64,000 bases of DNA, taken from assembly GCF_023282985.1 (NCBI RefSeq), contig NZ_JAGQDC010000002.1, positions 62,001-126,000 of the forward strand, in the 5' to 3' direction. The number at the start of each line of letters is the position of its first letter. The stretch's first letter is position 1. Below the pieces are notes generated by a model. That model saw nothing but the letters and a program-made list of their open reading frames with translations, made no database searches and had not been told where the DNA came from. This DNA is from Serratia silvae. GTDB lineage: Bacteria; Pseudomonadota; Gammaproteobacteria; Enterobacterales; Enterobacteriaceae. Below are positions 43,773-52,449 of this stretch, one piece after another. Both the position numbers and the translations under genes were made by a program.

Positions 43773-44754
43773 CCTGGAAATGCCGTTGGAAAAAGACGCC
43801 GTAGAAATGCGCAAGGTGTACGCCAGCGTGATCCGCCAACAGGCCGAAGCAGATACGCCGGTGATCGCACTGGAAGCCGATCTGATGAGTTCGATGGCGA
43901 TGGATGGCGTACATAAGGATCACCCGGAGCGGGTCATCAACTGCGGCATCATGGAGGCCAATGTGATTGGCGTGGCCGCTGGTTTGTCGTTGACCGGGCG
44001 GGTACCTTTTGTCCACACCTTCACCGCTTTTGCCAGCCGCCGCTGTTTTGATCAGCTGTTTATGTCGTTGGATTATCAGCGCAACAACGTCAAGGTGATC
44101 GCTTCCGATGCCGGGGTCAGCGCCTGTCATAACGGGGGCACGCATATGTCGTTTGAAGACATGGGGATCGTGCGCGGCCTGGCGCATTCGGTGGTGCTGG
44201 AAGTGACCGATGCCACCATGTTCCAGGATATTTTGCAGCAACTGGTGAAGTTACAAGGCTTCTACTGGGTGCGAACCATCCGTAAGCAAGCGACACGCAT
44301 TTATCCCGCAGGCTATCGTTTCACCATCGGCAAGGCTAATCTGCTGCGTGACGGCAGCGATATTACGCTGATCGCCAACGGCATTATGGTCGCCGAAGCG
44401 TTGCAGGCGGCGCAGGAACTGCAACAGCGTGGCATCAGCGCGGCGGTGATTGATATGTTCACGCTCAAGCCTATCGATCGTGAAATCATCAAAACCTTTG
44501 CGGCGAAAACCGGCAGGATCGTCACCTGCGAGAACCACAGCATTCATAACGGGCTTGGCTCGGCGGTAGCGGAGGTGCTGGTGGAAGAGTGCCCGGTACC
44601 GATGCGGCGGGTGGGGGTGAAAGGCCGCTATGGGCAAGTGGGCACGCAGGAGTTCTTGCAGCAGGAGTATGGCCTGACGGCGGCGCATATTGTGGCGGCG
44701 GCGGATGAGTTGTTGACCCCTCACCCACAGCTGTCTCTTGATCAGGAGATCTGA
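43765..44754 (+). CDS. Transketolase, C-terminal (pyrimidine-binding) subunit
   Basis: Carries the pyrimidine-binding and C-terminal domains of transketolase, 329 residues. Motifs include ALEADLMSSMAM, RVINCGIMEANVIGVAAGL (with the catalytic Glu that activates thiamine), VHTFTAFASRRCFDQL, and the C-terminal VTCENHSIHNGLGSAVAEV. It overlaps the N-terminal subunit by eight bases; the start at 43765 is the only ATG with coupling and family match. Its last codons lie in a long hairpin shared with the convergent epimerase gene. Confidence 0.92.
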   Translation: MFNLEMPLEKDAVEMRKVYASVIRQQAEADTPVIALEADLMSSMAMDGVHKDHPERVINCGIMEANVIGVAAGLSLTGRVPFVHTFTAFASRRCFDQLFMSLDYQRNNVKVIASDAGVSACHNGGTHMSFEDMGIVRGLAHSVVLEVTDATMFQDILQQLVKLQGFYWVRTIRKQATRIYPAGYRFTIGKANLLRDGSDITLIANGIMVAEALQAAQELQQRGISAAVIDMFTLKPIDREIIKTFAAKTGRIVTCENHSIHNGLGSAVAEVLVEECPVPMRRVGVKGRYGQVGTQEFLQQEYGLTAAHIVAAADELLTPHPQLSLDQEI

Positions 44755-44779
44755 TTAAGAGACAGCCCTGTGGGTGAGG
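44718..44779. terminator. Long bidirectional hairpin overlapping the transketolase stop
   Basis: CCCTCACCCACAGCTGTCTCTT (44718-44739) pairs with its near-perfect complement at 44757-44779 with two unpaired bases. The left arm is coding sequence and the stop lies in the loop, so termination of both convergent operons is possible. Confidence 0.7.
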
Positions 44780-44788
44780 GTGAGGGCA

Positions 44789-45481
44789 TCAGGCGGTGTA
44801 TTGCTCGGTGTTTTGTTCCCCCAACCGAGCCTGCTCCTGCAATATCTGCATTGCTTGCTGATAGTCCATCTCTTTGCGGAACAACCCGGCGGTGCCCAGG
44901 ATGAACATATCCACATCTGCGGCCAATGCTTTGACGATGTCAGGCGAGATAGCGCCATCAATGGCGATCTTTGCTGCGCTGTGATGCTCTCCCAGCATTT
45001 GGCGCAACCGCCGGGTTTTATCGATGGCATTGTGGATAAATGGCTGGCCGGCAAAGCCAGGATTGACTGACATCACCAGAACCACATCAACCACATCAAG
45101 CACTTCGCTCAGGTAGCTCAAGGGGGTACCAGGATTGATCGCCACGCCAGCTTTGACGCCGCGCTGGCGGATATTGCTCAGGGTGCGGTGCAGATGCGTT
45201 GGGGCTTCGGCGTGTACATAGATAATATTGCAGCCCAGATCGGCAAACTTGTCGATATACGCGTCCGGGTTGCTCATCATCAGATGGGCGTCATAAGGGA
45301 TCTTCGCCAACTTGGCGACGGCTTTGATATCTTCCGGCCCCAGCGCCAGATTGGGGACAAAATGACCGTCCATGATATCGATATGGAACATGGCTGCTCC
45401 AGCCGCTTCCAGTTCAGCAAGCTCTTCGGCCAGACGGGAGAAATCTACGCACATCAATGAAGGGCAGAATGTGTTGTTCAT
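44789..45481 (-). CDS. AlsE-like allulose-6-phosphate 3-epimerase
   Basis: TIM-barrel epimerase of the ribulose-phosphate 3-epimerase family, 230 residues. Signature pieces fit E. coli AlsE better than Rpe: PSLMCVDF rather than PSILSADF, NPGFAGQPFI rather than NPGFGGQSFI, and GTAGLF near the C-terminus. Metal ligands are in FHIDIMDGHFVPN and DAHLMM. It would convert D-allulose 6-phosphate to fructose 6-phosphate. It overlaps rpiB by four bases (ATGA) and is last of the IIBC-rpiB-epimerase operon. Plain Rpe activity is possible. Confidence 0.83.
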   Translation of the reverse strand: MNNTFCPSLMCVDFSRLAEELAELEAAGAAMFHIDIMDGHFVPNLALGPEDIKAVAKLAKIPYDAHLMMSNPDAYIDKFADLGCNIIYVHAEAPTHLHRTLSNIRQRGVKAGVAINPGTPLSYLSEVLDVVDVVLVMSVNPGFAGQPFIHNAIDKTRRLRQMLGEHHSAAKIAIDGAISPDIVKALAADVDMFILGTAGLFRKEMDYQQAMQILQEQARLGEQNTEQYTA

Positions 45482-45921
45482 GGTTGGGTCTCCAGCGCGG
45501 CAATCATTTCCACGCGTTTCTGGTGGCGATCCCCTTCGAACTGGGCGTTAAGCCACTCGTCGACGATCATTTTCGCCAATTCGGCACCGATGACCCGTGA
45601 GCCGAAGGCCAGAATATTGGTGTTATTGTGCTGGCGGGACAGTTTGGCTGAGTAAGGCTCGCTGCATACCACTGCGCGGATGCCGTTGACCTTGTTGGCG
45701 GCAATCGAGATGCCGATACCCGAACCACAGATTAGGATGCCAAGATCGGCCTCTTGCGAAACCACCGCATCGGCAACGGCTTTGGCATACAGCGGGTAGT
45801 CGGTGCGTTGTTCCCCATGGGCACCTTTATCGATCACGGTGATCCCTTTCGCCTCCAAGTGCTCGATAATGGTCGGTTTTAAAATGATCCCTACATGGTC
45901 ACAGCCAATGGCAATTTTCAT
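45478..45921 (-). CDS. rpiB: Ribose/allose-6-phosphate isomerase RpiB
   Basis: 147-residue RpiB, very close to the E. coli protein. It has IAIGCDHVGIILK with the active-site Asp-His, ERTDYP-like EQRTDYPLYA, ILICGSGIGISIAANK with C65 at the active site, and CSEPYSAKLSRQHNNTN. E. coli RpiB isomerises ribose 5-phosphate and allose 6-phosphate; in the als system it serves allose use. Here it follows a PTS IIBC and precedes an AlsE-like epimerase, which points to the allose 6-phosphate role. Confidence 0.92.
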   Translation of the reverse strand: MKIAIGCDHVGIILKPTIIEHLEAKGITVIDKGAHGEQRTDYPLYAKAVADAVVSQEADLGILICGSGIGISIAANKVNGIRAVVCSEPYSAKLSRQHNNTNILAFGSRVIGAELAKMIVDEWLNAQFEGDRHQKRVEMIAALETQP

Positions 45922-45935
45922 CTTTTGTCCTCTGT

Positions 45936-45960
45936 TATCGCTGCCGGTCTGGCAGCGATA
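45936..45960 (-). repeat. Intra-operon hairpin between PTS IIBC and rpiB
   Basis: TATCGCTGCC pairs perfectly with GGCAGCGATA over a five-base loop in the 78-base gap. It may set different mRNA levels for the transporter and enzymes. Confidence 0.6.
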
Positions 45961-45999
45961 AATTCACAGTAATGCATTGATAATGGGTAATTTGAGTCG

Positions 46000-47604
46000 T
46001 TAAACGCCTTGCAGGCAGTCTTCCAGATTCGACTTAATCAGCGTGACATGCGGGCCATAAATCACCTGTATCCCTTGGCCTCTGCGGATCACGCCCCGTG
46101 CTCCTGAGCTTTTCAGCAGGTTATCGTCAACCAGATTTTCATCGGCGACGGTGATGCGTAGTCGCGTGGCGCAGCAGTCGATATTAGTGATGTTGGCTTT
46201 GCCACCCAGGCCCGCCACAATCAGCTCGGACACCTGATCGGTTTTCTGACCGCCTGCTTGCGCAGCACTGCCTTTGGCGGCTTCCACGTCTTTACGGGTA
46301 TAGAGTTTGGTTTCCTGACCTTCGTCCTCACGTCCTGGCGTTTTGAAATTGAAGCGCAGGATCAGGAAGCGGAAGCTGAAGTAGTAAATCGGGAACAGAG
46401 GGATGCCGATCAGGATGGCATTGATCCAATGACTTTTGGTGTTGCCTTGCAGCACCCCGAACAGCACGAAGTCAATCAGGCTGCCGGAGAAGGTTTGCCC
46501 CACGCCGACGTTGAAGATGTGGCACAGCATGAACGACAGGCCTGCCAGCACGCAGTGCAGTACATACAGCAATGGGGCAGCGAACAGGAATGAGAACTCG
46601 ATAGGTTCGGTGATCCCGGTTAATACGGCGGTCAGCGTGGCGGACAGCAGCAGGCCCAGCACCAGTTTTCGGTGTTCGGGTTTGGCACAGTGGTAGATAG
46701 CCAAGGCGGCCCCTGGGATACCAAACAGATAGAACGGGAACTTACCGGCCATAAAGCGGGTGGCCTCTACCGAGAACTCCTTGGTGTTCGGACTGGCCAG
46801 TTCGGCAAAGAAGATGTTTTGCGCACCGGAAACCGAGATACCGTCGATAATTTCGGTGCCACCCAGTCCGGTTTGCCAGAACGGCATATAGAACACGTGG
46901 TGCAGGCCGAACGGTATCAGCGCACGTTCTATAAAGCCGTAAATAAAGGTACCCGCATAACCAGCACGGTTGACCAACCCACCGAGATGCATGATCCCGT
47001 CCTGAATGGTTGGCCAGATATAGAACATCAGAATACCCACACCCACATAGGTCAACGCGGTAACGATAGGGACAAACCGGGTGCCGCCGAAGAATGAAAA
47101 CGTTGCTGGCAACTCGACCCGGTAGAAACGATTGTGCAGTGCGGCAACGCCCAGGCCAACCAGCACCCCGCCGAATACGCCCATTTGCAGTGAATTAATC
47201 CCCACGCTCATGCCCAGCGATCCGTCTGGCAAGGTTCCAGGGGCCAATAATCCGTTCAGTTGTAGCATTGCGTTGATGGTGGCGTGCATGGCAAAGAAGC
47301 CGACGGCACCGGAGATGGCGGCGACCTGCTTCTCTTTGGTGGCCATACCCATTGCTACGCCGATGGCAAACAGCATCGGCAGGTTGGAAAAGACGACGCT
47401 ACCGGCACTTTTCATTACGGTCAGTAATGCGTGAAGTACCGTGCCGTCACCCAACAGGGATTGCAGGCCGTAGGATTCGATGGTGGTGGCGTTGGTAAAT
47501 GACGCGCCAATGCCCAGCAGCAACCCGGCGACGGGGAGCAGGGCTATAGGCAGCATAAAAGAGTGCCCTATACGCTGAAGAATACCGAAGAATGACGATT
47601 TCAT
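46000..47604 (-). CDS. PTS EIIBC, glucose superfamily, probable allose/allulose transporter
   Basis: Fused IIC-IIB protein of 534 residues. The IIC part (about 1-425) has ten or so helices with GLHHVFYMPFW and GITEPIEFSFLF, hallmarks of the glucose/GlcNAc/maltose family. The IIB part (about 455-534) has C478 in NIDCCATRLRI as the phospho-acceptor. There is no IIA domain; it would draw on the general EIIA-Glc (Crr), as MalX-type proteins do. It heads an operon with rpiB and an AlsE-like gene under a divergent RpiR regulator, so import of D-allose or D-allulose as 6-phosphate is the best inference. The annotation by similarity alone would be glucose or alpha-glucoside. Confidence 0.88.
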   Translation of the reverse strand: MKSSFFGILQRIGHSFMLPIALLPVAGLLLGIGASFTNATTIESYGLQSLLGDGTVLHALLTVMKSAGSVVFSNLPMLFAIGVAMGMATKEKQVAAISGAVGFFAMHATINAMLQLNGLLAPGTLPDGSLGMSVGINSLQMGVFGGVLVGLGVAALHNRFYRVELPATFSFFGGTRFVPIVTALTYVGVGILMFYIWPTIQDGIMHLGGLVNRAGYAGTFIYGFIERALIPFGLHHVFYMPFWQTGLGGTEIIDGISVSGAQNIFFAELASPNTKEFSVEATRFMAGKFPFYLFGIPGAALAIYHCAKPEHRKLVLGLLLSATLTAVLTGITEPIEFSFLFAAPLLYVLHCVLAGLSFMLCHIFNVGVGQTFSGSLIDFVLFGVLQGNTKSHWINAILIGIPLFPIYYFSFRFLILRFNFKTPGREDEGQETKLYTRKDVEAAKGSAAQAGGQKTDQVSELIVAGLGGKANITNIDCCATRLRITVADENLVDDNLLKSSGARGVIRRGQGIQVIYGPHVTLIKSNLEDCLQGV

Positions 47605-47691
47605 AGTGTTCCCTCAAATCAGATCTGGTATCGCTTAGTGGTTTTTTGCCCGGAGCAAAGTAGCTTCATCCTGAACCGGCATATTATTAAC

Positions 47692-47717
47692 TTCACGAAT
47701 TTAATTATTGATGTGAA
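47692..47717. promoter_or_regulatory. RpiR-type operator 1
   Basis: TTCAC-N16-GTGAA; the arms extend to AACTTCAC and GTGAAGTT, eight bases each, perfect. Half-sites are two helical turns apart. It lies about 90 bases upstream of the IIBC start. Confidence 0.7.
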
Positions 47718-47751
47718 GTTATCGCTAATGCAATAGCCTAAAGAGATCAAC

Positions 47752-47777
47752 TTCACAAAAACTGATTTTTTTGTGAA
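47752..47777. promoter_or_regulatory. RpiR-type operator 2
   Basis: TTCAC-N16-GTGAA with the left arm again AACTTCAC. The dyad centre is exactly 60 bases from that of operator 1. Confidence 0.7.
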
Positions 47778-47878
47778 TATTAAGTGGTTTTCAGTATCTG
47801 CGGGTGGTTGCTGAGGGTTGCAACATCGGGTTATGCAAGCGGTGACCGATGCTGATATCTTTGTAGGGTAACGAAAAT

Positions 47879-47904
47879 TTCACAATATGATTAATTGTTG
47901 TGAA
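47879..47904. promoter_or_regulatory. RpiR-type operator 3
   Basis: TTCAC-N16-GTGAA (AATTTCAC and GTGAATTT arms). A further GTGAA half-site follows at 47914-47918. It lies nearer the regulator gene, so autoregulation is plausible. Confidence 0.65.
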
Positions 47905-47998
47905 TTTATTGCTGTGAATGCACAGATAGGGATTCATGTCCCTTGAGAGGCTGTGATAAACTACTGGCAAATATCGACAAATACGGCGGCGGGGATAA

Positions 47999-48889
47999 AT
48001 GGCGAATCAGCGGGAAGCATTACCGGATACCGAAAATGCACTGGCCATCGGGGCCAAAATCAAGATGTCACTCTCTTCGCTGAATCCGACTGAGCGCAGT
48101 ATCGTTGAGTGGCTGATCACCAAAGGAAACATCACGAAAGATACCGGGCTGCGTGAAGTGGCGGGGTGTCTCGATGTCTCGGAACCTTTGATTGTCAAGG
48201 TTGCCAAGAAAATTGGTTACTCCGGTTTTCGCGAACTGCGCAGCGCGTTGGTGAGCTATTTCAATTTTCTGCCCTACGAGAAAGAGGAAGAGATTACCGC
48301 TGATGACAATCTGGATACCGTGCTGGATAAGGTGTTCAGTAACAGTATCCAGGTGCTGAAGGAAGCGCAGTCGGTAGCTGACACCCAGGTGATTGGGCAG
48401 GCTGCCAGCCTGATTTATCGTGCTCGGCGGGTGGTGATTTTAGGTGTGGGTGGCTCGGCGTCGGTATGCCTGGATTTTGAACACAAGCTGTTGCGTATCG
48501 GTATCATCAGCCACAGCTATAGCGACTTCCACCTGATGTTGATGGTGGCCAGCCAGTTGGACGAACAGGATGTGGTGATCGTGATTTCTCAGTCAGGGGA
48601 GACGCGCGAACTGTTGAAAGCGGTAGAAATTGCCAATGCGCGCCAGGCCAAGGTAATTTGCATCACCAACGATAATGCCTCGCCGCTGTCGCAGTGTGCG
48701 GATTTGTCGATTTTCAGCCCGGCCATGAGTGGTCCGCTACTGGGGCAGAATGCGGTCGCGAGGATCATTCAACTTAACCTGCTGGATACGCTGTTTATTG
48801 CCATCTTGCTGCAGGATTATCAAGGGAACAAGCAGCGGTTGGAGCGGGGGATCCAGGTAGTGGAGCCGTTACACGGCAAGAAAAGCTAG
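47999..48889 (+). CDS. RpiR/MurR-family regulator, AlsR-like
   Basis: Regulator of 296 residues, the same length as E. coli RpiR (AlsR), the repressor of rpiB and the allose operon. The N-terminal HTH_6 domain (about 25-95) shows TERSIVEWLITKGN and LDVSEPLIVKVAKKIGYSGFRELR. The C-terminal SIS domain (about 125-270) shows VVILGVGGSASVCLDF and VVIVISQSGETRELLKAVEIA, which bind phosphosugars. It is divergent from the PTS-rpiB-epimerase operon, with inverted repeats between. Ligand probably allose or allulose 6-phosphate. Confidence 0.88.
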   Translation: MANQREALPDTENALAIGAKIKMSLSSLNPTERSIVEWLITKGNITKDTGLREVAGCLDVSEPLIVKVAKKIGYSGFRELRSALVSYFNFLPYEKEEEITADDNLDTVLDKVFSNSIQVLKEAQSVADTQVIGQAASLIYRARRVVILGVGGSASVCLDFEHKLLRIGIISHSYSDFHLMLMVASQLDEQDVVIVISQSGETRELLKAVEIANARQAKVICITNDNASPLSQCADLSIFSPAMSGPLLGQNAVARIIQLNLLDTLFIAILLQDYQGNKQRLERGIQVVEPLHGKKS

Positions 48890-48908
48890 CTGGTGACGCC
48901 AAAAATAA

Positions 48909-48937
48909 AACGGCCCGGTGATGATCACCGAGCCGTT
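48909..48937. terminator. Bidirectional terminator between the RpiR-type gene and pta
   Basis: AACGGCCCGGTGA pairs with TCACCGAGCCGTT (one mismatch) over a three-base loop; A-rich before and T-poor after, so it may act better leftward. Confidence 0.7.
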
Positions 48938-48956
48938 ATGGGTATTACCAGAGGCT

Positions 48957-48979
48957 AAAGGTGCCGTAGTGGCACCTTT
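48957..48979 (-). terminator. Hairpin after pta
   Basis: AAAGGTGCC pairs with GGCACCTTT over a five-base loop, six bases from the pta stop on the minus strand. Confidence 0.65.
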
Positions 48980-48985
48980 GTCTCA

Positions 48986-51145
48986 TCAGGCTTTAGCTGC
49001 CTGTGCATCAGCCTGAGCCGACTGGATCGCCGTCAGGGCTACGGTATAGACGATATCGTCAACCAGAGCACCACGGGACAGGTCGTTTACCGGCTTGCGC
49101 ATGCCTTGCAGCATTGGCCCGATAGATACCAGGTCAGCAGAACGCTGCACCGCTTTATAAGTGGTGTTACCGGTGTTCAGGTCCGGGAAGATGAACACGG
49201 TCGCCTGACCGGCTACTGGCGAATTAGGCGCTTTGGATTTGGCCACGTCGGCCATGATCGCTGCGTCATATTGCAGTGGGCCATCGATGATCAGATCCGG
49301 GCGTTTTTCCTGTGCCAGACGGGTCGCTTCACGTACTTTCTCAACGTCACTACCCGCACCGGAATTACCGGTAGAGTAAGAGATCATCGCTACGCGCGGT
49401 TCGATACCGAATGCGGCTGCGGAATCGGCAGACTGAATGGCGATTTCAGACAGCTGTTCAGCGGTTGGATCCGGGTTGATCGCGCAGTCACCGTAGACCA
49501 GAACCTGGTCAGGCAGCAGCATGAAGAACACGGAAGAAACCAGGGAGCTGCCCGGTGCGGTTTTGATCAACTGCAACGGTGGGCGGATGGTATTGGCGGT
49601 GGTGTGAACGGCACCGGAAACCAGGCCGTCAACTTCGCCTTTCTCCAGCATCAGGGTGCCGAGAACCACGTTGTCTTCCAACTGCTCACGCGCAACCACT
49701 TCGGTCATGCCCTTGCTCTTGCGCAGCTCAACCAGACGCGGCACATAGAGTTCACGCACGGCAACCGGATCGACGATCTCGATGCCTTTACCCAGCTCAA
49801 CGCCCTGCGCGGCGGCAACGCGTTTGATCTCTTCCGGGTTACCCAGCAGCACACATTCCGCGATACCACGTTCGGCACAGATGGCCGCCGCTTTCACGGT
49901 ACGTGGCTCGTCGCCTTCTGGCAGCACGATGCGTTTACCTGCTTTGCGCGCCAGTTCGGTCAGCTCATAACGGAACGCCGGTGGGGACAGACGACGTGAA
50001 CGCTCAGAAGTGGCGGTCAGAGACTCGATCCAATCGGCGTTGATGTGGCTGGCCACGTAGTTCTGTACTTTCTCAATACGCTGGTGATCGTCTGAAGGCA
50101 CTTCAAGGTTGAAGCTTTGCAGGCTCAGCGAGGTCTGCCAGGTGTTAGTGTCAACCATGAACACCGGCAGGCCAGTTTCAAAGGCACGCTCACACAGTTT
50201 GTTGATGGAGGCATCGATCTCGTAGCCGCCGGTCAGCAGGATGGCACCAATTTCCACGCCGTTCATCGCGGCCAGGCAAGCTGAAACCAGCACGTCTGGA
50301 CGGTCGGCAGAAGTGACCAGCAGGGAACCTGGGCGGAAGTGTTCCAGCATGTGCGGAATGCTGCGCGCACAGAAGGTCACAGATTTCACCCGGCGGGTCA
50401 TGATGTCGCCTTCGTTGATCACTCGCGCCTTCAGGTGGCGGGCCATATCGATGGCACGGGTAGCGATCAGATCGAAGCTCCATGGTACACAACCCAACAC
50501 CGGCAGCGGGCTGTTGGCGAACAGCTGTGCAGGATCGACGTTGGCTACGCTGGCCTTGGTGGAATCGTCAAAGATTTCGGACAGGTCTGGGCGAGTACGG
50601 CCCTGATCGTCTACCGGAGCGTTCAGCTTGTTGATGATCACGCCGGTAATGTTTTTGTTCTTGCTGCCGCCGAAGCTGGAGCGAGCCAGTTCGATGCGCT
50701 CGGTCAACTGGGCTGGAGAATCGTTGCCCAGTGCCAGCACAAAGACGATCTCTGCGTTCAGCGTTTTGGCGATCTCGTAGTTCAGCGAGTTGGCGAACTG
50801 ATGCTTACGGGTAGGAACCAGGCCTTCGATCAGCACCACTTCTGCGTCTTTGGTGTTTTCGTGGTAACGGGCCACGATCTCTTCCATCAGCACGTCCTGC
50901 TGGTTGGAGCTCAACAGGCTCTCAACATAGCTCATACGCAGAGGTTCGGCCGCCGGAATGGTCGAGTTGCTGCGGATGATGGTGGTGGTCTGGTCGAGGG
51001 AGTCGCCGCCGGTACGCGGTTGGGCAATAGGTTTGAATACGCTCAGGCGAACGCCTTTTTGCTCCATGGAGCGGATGACACCCAGGCTGACGCTGGTCAG
51101 ACCGACGCTGGTGCCTGTGGGGATCAACATAATTGTACGTGACAC
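48986..51145 (-). CDS. pta: Phosphate acetyltransferase Pta
   Basis: Converts acetyl-CoA and phosphate to acetyl phosphate, with AckA forming the overflow and acetate-assimilation path. The 719-residue protein has the long enterobacterial form. It has an N-terminal P-loop-like domain ([17 protein letters not shown]), a central DRTGG domain, and the C-terminal catalytic domain from about residue 390 ([32 protein letters not shown]). The start is GTG at 51145, with GAGGA upstream, giving the conserved [10 protein letters not shown] opening; an in-frame ATG 34 codons earlier lacks family support. It is co-directional with ackA, 101 bases after it. Confidence 0.97.
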   Translation of the reverse strand: MSRTIMLIPTGTSVGLTSVSLGVIRSMEQKGVRLSVFKPIAQPRTGGDSLDQTTTIIRSNSTIPAAEPLRMSYVESLLSSNQQDVLMEEIVARYHENTKDAEVVLIEGLVPTRKHQFANSLNYEIAKTLNAEIVFVLALGNDSPAQLTERIELARSSFGGSKNKNITGVIINKLNAPVDDQGRTRPDLSEIFDDSTKASVANVDPAQLFANSPLPVLGCVPWSFDLIATRAIDMARHLKARVINEGDIMTRRVKSVTFCARSIPHMLEHFRPGSLLVTSADRPDVLVSACLAAMNGVEIGAILLTGGYEIDASINKLCERAFETGLPVFMVDTNTWQTSLSLQSFNLEVPSDDHQRIEKVQNYVASHINADWIESLTATSERSRRLSPPAFRYELTELARKAGKRIVLPEGDEPRTVKAAAICAERGIAECVLLGNPEEIKRVAAAQGVELGKGIEIVDPVAVRELYVPRLVELRKSKGMTEVVAREQLEDNVVLGTLMLEKGEVDGLVSGAVHTTANTIRPPLQLIKTAPGSSLVSSVFFMLLPDQVLVYGDCAINPDPTAEQLSEIAIQSADSAAAFGIEPRVAMISYSTGNSGAGSDVEKVREATRLAQEKRPDLIIDGPLQYDAAIMADVAKSKAPNSPVAGQATVFIFPDLNTGNTTYKAVQRSADLVSIGPMLQGMRKPVNDLSRGALVDDIVYTVALTAIQSAQADAQAAKA

Positions 51146-51246
51146 AGAATAGTCCTCTTCACGGTTTTCTGCCTGCAACGGGGGCGCAGACAAAGATGAC
51201 TGGCTCAAAACAACACCGCCAGCCTGGGCTGACGGTGTGATGAGCA

Positions 51247-52449
51247 TTAAGCGGTCAGACGGGAAGCGTCTTGCGCGATGACCAATTCTTCGTTGGTCGG
51301 GATCACCAGTGCCAGGCGGCTGCCGTCTTTGGTGATGTTGCCTGATTTGCCAAAGCGGGCAGCCAGGTTGCGTTCGTGATCGATTTCAAAGCCCAGCAGG
51401 CCCAGTTTGTCCAGGGTCAGCTCACGCACCATCGCGGCGTTCTCACCGATACCACCGGTGAAGATCACGGCATCCAGACGGCCTTCCATCAGGGCGCTAT
51501 AAGCACCGATGTACTTGGCAAGGCGGTGGCAGAAGACGTCCATGGCGCGCTTGGCATCGGCCTTGGTGTCATAGTTATCTTCAACGTAACGGCAGTCGCT
51601 GGTGACTTCGGTCAGGCCCAGCAGGCCAGACTCTTTGGTCAGCATCTTGTTGATCTGGTCAACGCTCATGCCCATTGCGTCGTGCAGGTGGAAGATGATG
51701 GCCGGATCGATGTCACCACTACGGGTACCCATGACCAGGCCTTCCAGCGGGGTCAGACCCATGGAAGTGTCAACACACTTGCCATTGCGTACTGCGGTTA
51801 CGGAACCGCCGTTACCCAGGTGGCAGGTGATTACGTTAACTTCTTCAACCGGCTTGTTCAGCATCTTCGCGGCTTCTTGCGTCACGTAGAAGTGGCTGGT
51901 GCCGTGTGCGCCGTAGCGACGAACGCCATGGTCGCGATACAGGTTGTACGGCAGGGCATACAGGTAGGATTCTTCCGGCATGGTCTGATGGAACGCAGTG
52001 TCAAACACGGCAACGTTTTTATCAGCCAGATTAGGGAAGGATTTCAACGCTTCAGCAATACCGATCAGGTGAGCCGGGTTATGCAGTGGTGCAAAAGGTA
52101 CCGAATCTTTGATACCCTGCAGGACTTCGTCGTTGATGACGGCAGAAGCCGTGAACTTCTCGCCGCCGTGCACGATGCGGTGGCCGATAGCGGTCAACTG
52201 GGCAGAAAGCTCTGGTTTTTGTGCCAGAATAGTATTAACAATGAAGTTCAGCGCTTCGCTGTGCGCTGCGCCGGCACCCAGTGCCGCTTCTTGTTTACCG
52301 CCATCCATTTTCCATTTGATACGGGCTTCAGGAAGATGGAAGCACTCGGCCAGGCCAGAGAGGTATTCTTCACCGTTGGTTGCATCAATGATGGCGAATT
52401 TCAGGGAAGAACTGCCGCAGTTAAGGACCAGTACTAGCTTACTCGACAT
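51247..52449 (-). CDS. ackA: Acetate kinase AckA
   Basis: Interconverts acetyl phosphate plus ADP with acetate plus ATP. The 400-residue protein matches E. coli Ack[15 protein letters not shown] at the N-terminus, [29 protein letters not shown] with the catalytic Asp, [18 protein letters not shown] and the C-terminal [13 protein letters not shown]. It is first of the ackA-pta pair and divergent from yfbV. Controls acetyl phosphate level and thereby global acetylation. Confidence 0.98.
   Translation of the reverse strand: MSSKLVLVLNCGSSSLKFAIIDATNGEEYLSGLAECFHLPEARIKWKMDGGKQEAALGAGAAHSEALNFIVNTILAQKPELSAQLTAIGHRIVHGGEKFTASAVINDEVLQGIKDSVPFAPLHNPAHLIGIAEALKSFPNLADKNVAVFDTAFHQTMPEESYLYALPYNLYRDHGVRRYGAHGTSHFYVTQEAAKMLNKPVEEVNVITCHLGNGGSVTAVRNGKCVDTSMGLTPLEGLVMGTRSGDIDPAIIFHLHDAMGMSVDQINKMLTKESGLLGLTEVTSDCRYVEDNYDTKADAKRAMDVFCHRLAKYIGAYSALMEGRLDAVIFTGGIGENAAMVRELTLDKLGLLGFEIDHERNLAARFGKSGNITKDGSRLALVIPTNEELVIAQDASRLTA

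Larger units (their letters stand above)
47605..47998. other. Divergent control region of the RpiR-type gene and PTS operon
   Basis: 394 bases of low GC with three TTCAC-N16-GTGAA inverted repeats and one extra GTGAA half-site. No coding frame is supported. Confidence 0.8.

Noticed and set aside
46000-47604. Calling the IIBC protein a glucose or maltose transporter
   Set aside because: Family membership alone would allow it, but the operon partners (rpiB, AlsE-like gene, RpiR-type regulator) point to another hexose, so a specific glucose or maltose name was not given.
49106-51142. Long plus-strand frames opposite pta
   Set aside because: These are antisense frames of pta, which is clearly the real gene.
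51376-52437. A 353-codon frame on the plus strand across ackA
   Set aside because: It is an antisense frame of ackA; its composition mirrors the complement of the kinase codons and matches no family.
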